Shown here piece by piece: positions 59,096 to 64,000 of a stretch of DNA of 64,000 nt. The position numbers and the translations under genes were made by a program. Source of the stretch: GCA-2862585 sp036340235 (GTDB lineage: Bacteria; Bacteroidota; Bacteroidia; Flavobacteriales; UBA7312); NCBI GenBank assembly GCA_036340235.1, contig JAYYZE010000036.1:1-64000 (forward strand), in the 5' to 3' direction. Under the pieces are notes generated by a model. That model did not search any database, was not told the origin of the DNA, and worked only from the letters and a program-made list of their open reading frames with translations. The first letter of the stretch is position 1. Each line of letters begins with the position of its first letter.

Positions 59096-62000
59096 ATGTT
59101 AGACAAACTCATTTCTGCTATCTTCTCCATGCGATTGATGGCATTTCTAATTCTGTTTTTCTTTGTAGCAATTGGCTATGCCACCTTCATTGAAAATGAC
59201 TATGGTACACAGACCGCAAAAGCATTGATTTACAACGCTACCTGGTTTGAAATTATCATTGTCTTATTAACTATTAATATGATTGCCAACATCAATCGAT
59301 ATAAGTTGTGGCGGAAAGAAAAATGGCCCATATTGATGTTTCATATCTCATTTGTGATTATTGTCATTGGTGCGGGTATCACGCGTTATGTAAGTTATGA
59401 AGGAATGATGCCCATTCGAGAGGGCGATAAAACTAATCTAATCATTTCAGATCGAACCTTTTTACATATTAAAGTACACGACAACCAATACCAGTATGTG
59501 TACGATAAACCCCTGTTGTTACACAACTATGACGGCCCGCTCACATTTTTAAAAAGTAATCGATTTAAGCATCAGGTGGATTTTCTGGACAATGAGATTT
59601 CCATTGAATACGTTGATTATATTAAAAATGCAAAAGACACCCTCATTGTGGGAGAGGGAGCACCTACATTGACAGTAGTGATGGCAGGCGCAAATGGCAG
59701 AGAAACGTATCACTTAACTGAAGGAAAGGCCGAGCGTATTTTAGGACTTAATTTTTCCTTTGGCGTTCCCTTGCCAGGACATGTAAACATCTTCTATAAA
59801 GATGAAATGCTAATGATTCAACTTCCAGAAGATGGTCAGTTTATGAGAATGGCAGATCAATTTCAAGGCACATTCGCTAAAGACAGTATACAACCTCTTA
59901 TGCTACGTTCACTATATTCTGTTTTAGGGCAAAACTTTGTTATACCATCTATGTACGATAAAGCCAAGATTGACTATTACGAAGGTGTTAACCCCGAAGG
60001 TCAGGAGATTGAAGACATTTTATTAGTTAAGGTCAAAAGTAATGGTGAGGAAAAAATTCTGGAATTATTTGGTGACAAAGGCATGGTTACCAATGACAGC
60101 CATTTTCAGCTCGGTGGATTGAATTTTACCCTCAACTACGGCTCAAAATACTATCAAACACCATTTTATGTTCAACTTAACGACTTTCAGTTGGATAGGT
60201 ACCCTGGTTCTAATAGTCCTTCTTCATTTGCTAGCGAGGTCACCGTTATTGATGGTAAAGAAGAGTTTTCTCAGCGAATTTTCATGAATAACATTCTTGA
60301 CTACAGGGGCTACCGATTTTTTCAAGCATCCTACGACAAAGATGAGCTGGGAACTGTTCTTTCTGTCAACCACGACTTTTGGGGAACGTTGGTAAGCTAC
60401 TTGGGGTATTTGTTGATGACAGTAGGTATGATAGCTACTGTATTTTCTGGCAAAACACGTTTCTCAAATCTTAAAAGACGTTTGGAAGAGCTGAGAACCA
60501 AACGATTTGTTTCGCTTTTAATTTTTGCATTCATTTCCAGTGTATCTTTCGCCCAAAGCTATCAAGAGGTTGACTCCCTGATAGTATCCAATGCAATTGA
60601 TGTAAATCATGCTAATCGTTTTGGTATGCTCGTTGTGCAAGACGAAGGTGGAAGAATGAAACCTTTTGGGACTACGGCATCAGAAGTCCTGCGAAAAGTA
60701 AGTCGTAAAAGCCATTATAATGGATTGAATCCAAATCAAGTAGTTTTAGGAATGTTGCAAAATCCCTATTTGTGGCAATTGGCACCCATAATTAAGGTTA
60801 ATAATGACGAGCTCAGGGAAAAGCTTGGAATTGATAAAAAATATACTTCATTTCTTTCCTTCTTTAGTAATCAGGCCAAATATGTACTTACAGAAGATGT
60901 TGATAAAGCCTACGCCAAAAAACCAGCAGAAAGAAATAAATACGACAAAGAGGTAATAGCTGTTGACGAAAGAGTAAATGTATCCTACATGGTTTACAAT
61001 GGCTCTTTTCTAAGGTTTTTTCCAATTCCTGAGGATCCCAATAACAAATGGATTTCTCCATCAATGAATAATGGGTTTCTTATTAGTGACGACTCCTTAT
61101 TTGTTAGTTCTATTCTGCCTATATATTACCAAAGCTTGCAACAAGCATTAATCGATAGTAATTATGAAGTTGCCAATAACACACTCAACGCTATTGAAAG
61201 ATATCAAAAAAAGTTTGGTGTAACAGTTTACCCAAGTTCTCTGAAATTAAAAGCAGAAACATTTTACAACAATGCAAGAGTGTTCAATCACCTTTCCTAT
61301 TACAATGCATTGATAGGTGTTTTAATGGTTTTATTACTCATTCAGCAAATACTAAAACAAAGGAAATGGCGAAAAATTGTAATCAGAATACTATTTTATG
61401 CTATTGTTACTGGTTTTGTAGCACACACTGTCGGACTAATTGGTAGGTGGTTTATTTCAGGACATGCTCCTTGGAGTAATGCCTATGAAAGTGTTATTTA
61501 CATTGCATGGGCAACAGTCTTAGCTGGTTTTATTTTTTCTAGAAAGAGTACTATGACGGTAGCGGCAACGGCCGTATTGTCCTCTTTACTTTTAATGGTG
61601 GCAGCTCTCAATTGGCTAGATCCTGAGATTACTAACCTTGTACCTGTTTTGAACTCCTATTGGCTAATAATTCATGTGGCCATTATTACTGCCAGTTATG
61701 GATTTTTAGCCCTTGGAGCACTTCTAGGATTTTTAAACCTCATTTTGATGGTTATTCAAAATACTCAAAATAGGAAAAGAATAACTAACAGTATCAAAGA
61801 ATTAACATTTATAAATGAGCTAAGTATTACTTCGGGTTTGTTTATGTTATCCATAGGTACCTTCCTTGGGGGTATTTGGGCAAACGAATCTTGGGGAAGG
61901 TACTGGGGGTGGGATCCCAAAGAAACCTGGGCATTAGCTAGCATGCTCATCTATATTTTTGTTTTACACATGCGTTTTGTTCCTAAATTAAAGGGTCTTT

Positions 62001-62209
62001 TCGCTTTTAATCTTGCCTCACTAGTAGCATACAGCTCCATTATTATGACTTACTTTGGCGTGAACTTCTACTTATCTGGTTTACATTCCTATGCCAAAGG
62101 TGATCCTATGCCAATTCCTTCATTTGTTTATTATACCATTGTCGTCGTGTTTTTAGTCTCAGTTCTTGCTCAATGGCGACAACGAAAGTTAAAACAACTC
62201 ATATCTTAA
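59096..62209 (+). CDS. ccsA: Cytochrome c biogenesis fusion protein CcsB-CcsA (ResB-ResC)
   Basis: 1037 residues. System II cytochrome c synthetase that moves heme outward and attaches it to apocytochrome. The ResB half (about 1-465) has N-terminal membrane helices and a large periplasmic domain. The ResC/CcsA half (about 720-1037) has eight helices with the heme-binding 'WGRYWGWDPKETWALASML' WWD motif and flanking His. Between them lies a segment that looks like an internal signal peptide (about 473-490) and a soluble domain. This fusion is common in Bacteroidota and Epsilonproteobacteria. Confidence 0.95.
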   Translation: MLDKLISAIFSMRLMAFLILFFFVAIGYATFIENDYGTQTAKALIYNATWFEIIIVLLTINMIANINRYKLWRKEKWPILMFHISFVIIVIGAGITRYVSYEGMMPIREGDKTNLIISDRTFLHIKVHDNQYQYVYDKPLLLHNYDGPLTFLKSNRFKHQVDFLDNEISIEYVDYIKNAKDTLIVGEGAPTLTVVMAGANGRETYHLTEGKAERILGLNFSFGVPLPGHVNIFYKDEMLMIQLPEDGQFMRMADQFQGTFAKDSIQPLMLRSLYSVLGQNFVIPSMYDKAKIDYYEGVNPEGQEIEDILLVKVKSNGEEKILELFGDKGMVTNDSHFQLGGLNFTLNYGSKYYQTPFYVQLNDFQLDRYPGSNSPSSFASEVTVIDGKEEFSQRIFMNNILDYRGYRFFQASYDKDELGTVLSVNHDFWGTLVSYLGYLLMTVGMIATVFSGKTRFSNLKRRLEELRTKRFVSLLIFAFISSVSFAQSYQEVDSLIVSNAIDVNHANRFGMLVVQDEGGRMKPFGTTASEVLRKVSRKSHYNGLNPNQVVLGMLQNPYLWQLAPIIKVNNDELREKLGIDKKYTSFLSFFSNQAKYVLTEDVDKAYAKKPAERNKYDKEVIAVDERVNVSYMVYNGSFLRFFPIPEDPNNKWISPSMNNGFLISDDSLFVSSILPIYYQSLQQALIDSNYEVANNTLNAIERYQKKFGVTVYPSSLKLKAETFYNNARVFNHLSYYNALIGVLMVLLLIQQILKQRKWRKIVIRILFYAIVTGFVAHTVGLIGRWFISGHAPWSNAYESVIYIAWATVLAGFIFSRKSTMTVAATAVLSSLLLMVAALNWLDPEITNLVPVLNSYWLIIHVAIITASYGFLALGALLGFLNLILMVIQNTQNRKRITNSIKELTFINELSITSGLFMLSIGTFLGGIWANESWGRYWGWDPKETWALASMLIYIFVLHMRFVPKLKGLFAFNLASLVAYSSIIMTYFGVNFYLSGLHSYAKGDPMPIPSFVYYTIVVVFLVSVLAQWRQRKLKQLIS

Positions 62210-62213
62210 AAAT

Positions 62214-62921
62214 ATGAAAAACAATATTGACGTATTAGCTTTTGGTGCTCATCCTGATGATGTTGAGTTAGGTTGTGGTGGAACAGTTGCCAAACTCGTT
62301 AGTCAGGGACGTGGTGTTGGCATTATTGACTTGACAAGAGGAGAATTAGGCACAAGAGGAACTGCCGACATAAGAGATAAAGAAGCAACCAAAGCAGCCA
62401 AAGTATTAGGAGTAACACTTCGTCATAATATGAATTTTAGAGACGGTTTTTTTGAAAATAATGAATCCAATCAGTTGGAGATTATCAAAGTGTTACGTTA
62501 TCACAGACCACAAATAGTGTTGGCCAATGCCATTGAAGATAGACACCCAGATCATAAAAAAGCGTCGGAGTTGGTATCTCACGCTTGTTTTCTTTCTGGT
62601 CTGCCAAAAATAGACACCGGTCAAGATGCTTGGCGCCCTTTGGCGGTGTACCATTACATTCAATTTCATGAATTAGAGCCCCATTTTGTAGTTGATGTTA
62701 GTGGGTTTATGGATCGTAAAATGGAAGCTGTCAGCGCCTATGCTTCTCAATTTTATGATGCTAATTCTAAAGAACCACAAACTATAATTTCAACAAAATC
62801 CTTTTTGGAAAGCGTTCGTTACAGAGCAGCCAACCTTGGAAGACTTTCTAGGGTAGATTTTGCTGAAGGTTTTACTACGGAAAAGCCAGTTGTGGTAGAT
62901 AGTGTATTCAATATCAGTTAG
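62214..62921 (+). CDS. bshB1: Bacillithiol biosynthesis deacetylase BshB1
   Basis: 235 residues, PIG-L/LmbE zinc deacetylase. Zinc motif 'FGAHPDDVELGCGGTVAKL' (about 10-28) and the later 'DRHPDHKKASELV' are intact. It deacetylates GlcNAc-malate, giving GlcN-malate for bacillithiol, the low-molecular-weight thiol of many Bacteroidota. BshA and BshC are not in the window. It begins 4 bp after ccsBA, so both are likely co-transcribed. Confidence 0.93.
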   Translation: MKNNIDVLAFGAHPDDVELGCGGTVAKLVSQGRGVGIIDLTRGELGTRGTADIRDKEATKAAKVLGVTLRHNMNFRDGFFENNESNQLEIIKVLRYHRPQIVLANAIEDRHPDHKKASELVSHACFLSGLPKIDTGQDAWRPLAVYHYIQFHELEPHFVVDVSGFMDRKMEAVSAYASQFYDANSKEPQTIISTKSFLESVRYRAANLGRLSRVDFAEGFTTEKPVVVDSVFNIS

Positions 62922-62924
62922 CCG

Positions 62925-64000
62925 CTAATTTTTTATGGTTTTGATATAGAAGCGTCCGTTGTTATTATAAATTTTAATGACATAAACCCCTTGATTTAAA
63001 TCGCTAAGATCTAACAGGACTTGTTTCCCTTTTGAAAGAACGCCTTTTTTTACGATTTGTCCGTTAGCGGAATAAATATTATAGTGATGTGATTGTGCAG
63101 ATGTTGGTAGACTAATTTCTAGTAGGTCTTTTGTTGGAATAGGATGGGCACTTAGTGATTGAATTTCGGTATTGAATAAGTTTGCCGAATTAAAACATCC
63201 CTTGATGTCAAATTCTGCGGCAGATGCCCACTCATTACCATTTACTTCACTTAACGCTAGCAGTTTCATGTATCGACCAACTTTAGGAGTAGAGAACGTG
63301 ATCGTTTGTGGAGCGCCTGTGTTTACAAATTGAGAGATTGTATCAGCTATGCCATAATCCACGTTATCTGAGCTAAAATACAACTCAAAATCTTTTATTC
63401 TGCCATTTTCACCATCTAGTCTGGTTTGATAACTAAATTCATAAATTTTATACTCTTCACCAAAGTCTATTTCTATTTGATGCGGGTAGGGGTCTGATCC
63501 AGTACTCCAGCTCGTGTGCCATATGGTTTCAACGTCATTGTCAAAAGCCATTGTTGCCAGCCCGGGGTAATTGCTTTCTTCACTATTTACATACCTCAGT
63601 TGCCAATCATCTTTTGGTACCATGGCTGGATTATTACAATTTTCTAATGACGGGCAAGCCTGAGCTTGAATCATATTTTCTATTGTCTTCGAATATTCCT
63701 GACCGTTTTTGTTAACTGTGAGAGTGATGTCATAACTGCCTTCTGCTCCAAGAACAATTTTAGGATTTCTTATATTTTCATCCTCTATGAAACTTGGTTC
63801 AGGCTCTATTTGCCAGTTCCAACTGCATCCTTCATGATTTAGTATGGAATGATCATCAAGCTGTATGGTGTCCTCGAAGCAATCTATGACAGGACGATTT
63901 GCCCATGGTTGAATGTAAGGCTGGAAATGAGTGACATCGAGATTTGTTTCCCATACACCTGCTGTCCCTGCTACTCTTAACTTTCCATCTCTAAAAAATG
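62925..64000 (-). CDS. Large secreted T9SS protein, C-terminal part (partial at right edge)
   Basis: The frame is open to base 64000, so the gene starts outside the window; 358 residues are visible. Order: a 'GKLRVAGTAGVWETNLDVT' segment, a PKD-like domain ending 'GAEGSYDITLTVNKNGQEYS', a discoidin (F5/8 type C) domain with 'IEIDFGEEYKIYEFSYQTRL', and a T9SS type A C-terminal domain ending 'YVIKIYNNNGRFYIKTIKN'. The ATG at 63674 is internal to the PKD/discoidin junction and is not the start. The protein is likely exported and may bind carbohydrate through the discoidin domain. Confidence 0.85.
   Translation of the reverse strand, partial: FFRDGKLRVAGTAGVWETNLDVTHFQPYIQPWANRPVIDCFEDTIQLDDHSILNHEGCSWNWQIEPEPSFIEDENIRNPKIVLGAEGSYDITLTVNKNGQEYSKTIENMIQAQACPSLENCNNPAMVPKDDWQLRYVNSEESNYPGLATMAFDNDVETIWHTSWSTGSDPYPHQIEIDFGEEYKIYEFSYQTRLDGENGRIKDFELYFSSDNVDYGIADTISQFVNTGAPQTITFSTPKVGRYMKLLALSEVNGNEWASAAEFDIKGCFNSANLFNTEIQSLSAHPIPTKDLLEISLPTSAQSHHYNIYSANGQIVKKGVLSKGKQVLLDLSDLNQGVYVIKIYNNNGRFYIKTIKN

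Overview
The window is an ordinary stretch of chromosome from a low-GC member of the Bacteroidota, most likely Flavobacteriales. The evidence is: type A and type B C-terminal domains of the type IX secretion system (T9SS); many clade-specific families (Porin_10, DUF5683, DUF4199, DUF3276/PUR, long NusB, CcsB-CcsA fusion, BshB1); Bacteroidota promoter elements of the form TAnnTTTG; and no obvious Shine-Dalgarno sequences. The genus cannot be named from this alone. I found no prophage, insertion sequence, CRISPR array, tRNA or defence system. No gene-free stretch exceeds 300 bases.

Layout. 1-570: the 3' end of a 23S rRNA gene, a 5S rRNA gene and the rRNA terminator. 584-5909: an outer-membrane porin-like protein, then leftward accA, dnaB and a secreted protein of unknown role. 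6009-13477: ispE, rpsA, then pyrR-pyrB-STAS-like-T9SS protein-rnz-BadF-type kinase. 13497-15047: a gliding-motility-type (T9SS type B) surface protein. 15054-20324 (leftward): dapD, glycosyltransferase, tsaC, cca, PRiA4_ORF3-like and miaA. 20360-28146: ruvX, uvrA, an ECF sigma factor with a small partner, nth, bcp, recA, a TPR lipoprotein and a cold-shock protein.

28231-37839 (leftward): parA-parB-DUF5683-dapB-lepB-wbqC-acyl-CoA carboxylase, followed by the classical thrS-infC-rpmI-rplT translation operon. 38010-46449: a DoxX-like protein, PUR protein, ABC exporter, leucine-type dehydrogenase, nusB-DUF1573-yajC-ybbR-coaE, a second Sua5/YrdC paralogue and a transaldolase-like aldolase. 46488-46585: a small SRP RNA gene on the minus strand. 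46677-58280: envelope and polysaccharide genes (glycosyltransferases, gmhA, gmhB-like, Wzc-type tyrosine kinase, Wza-type export lipoprotein, Maf, UbiA-type prenyltransferase, KdsC) with an NhaC antiporter and a PLP lyase embedded among them. 59096-64000: the CcsBA cytochrome c assembly fusion, bshB1, and the C-terminal part of a large T9SS-secreted protein that runs off the right edge.

Most notable signals are in expression, not gene content. (1) infC has no ATG/GTG/TTG able to encode the conserved IF-3 N terminus; the only sensible start is an ATC codon at 29418. (2) Several genes carry a TAnnTTTG promoter element 3-4 nt before the ATG, which implies leaderless mRNAs. The SRP RNA gene has the same spacing to its known 5' stem and so calibrates the start site. 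The divergent dapD/ruvX pair does this on both strands within 35 bp. (3) Several automatic start calls (porin, pyrR, nth, transaldolase, export lipoprotein) need trimming.
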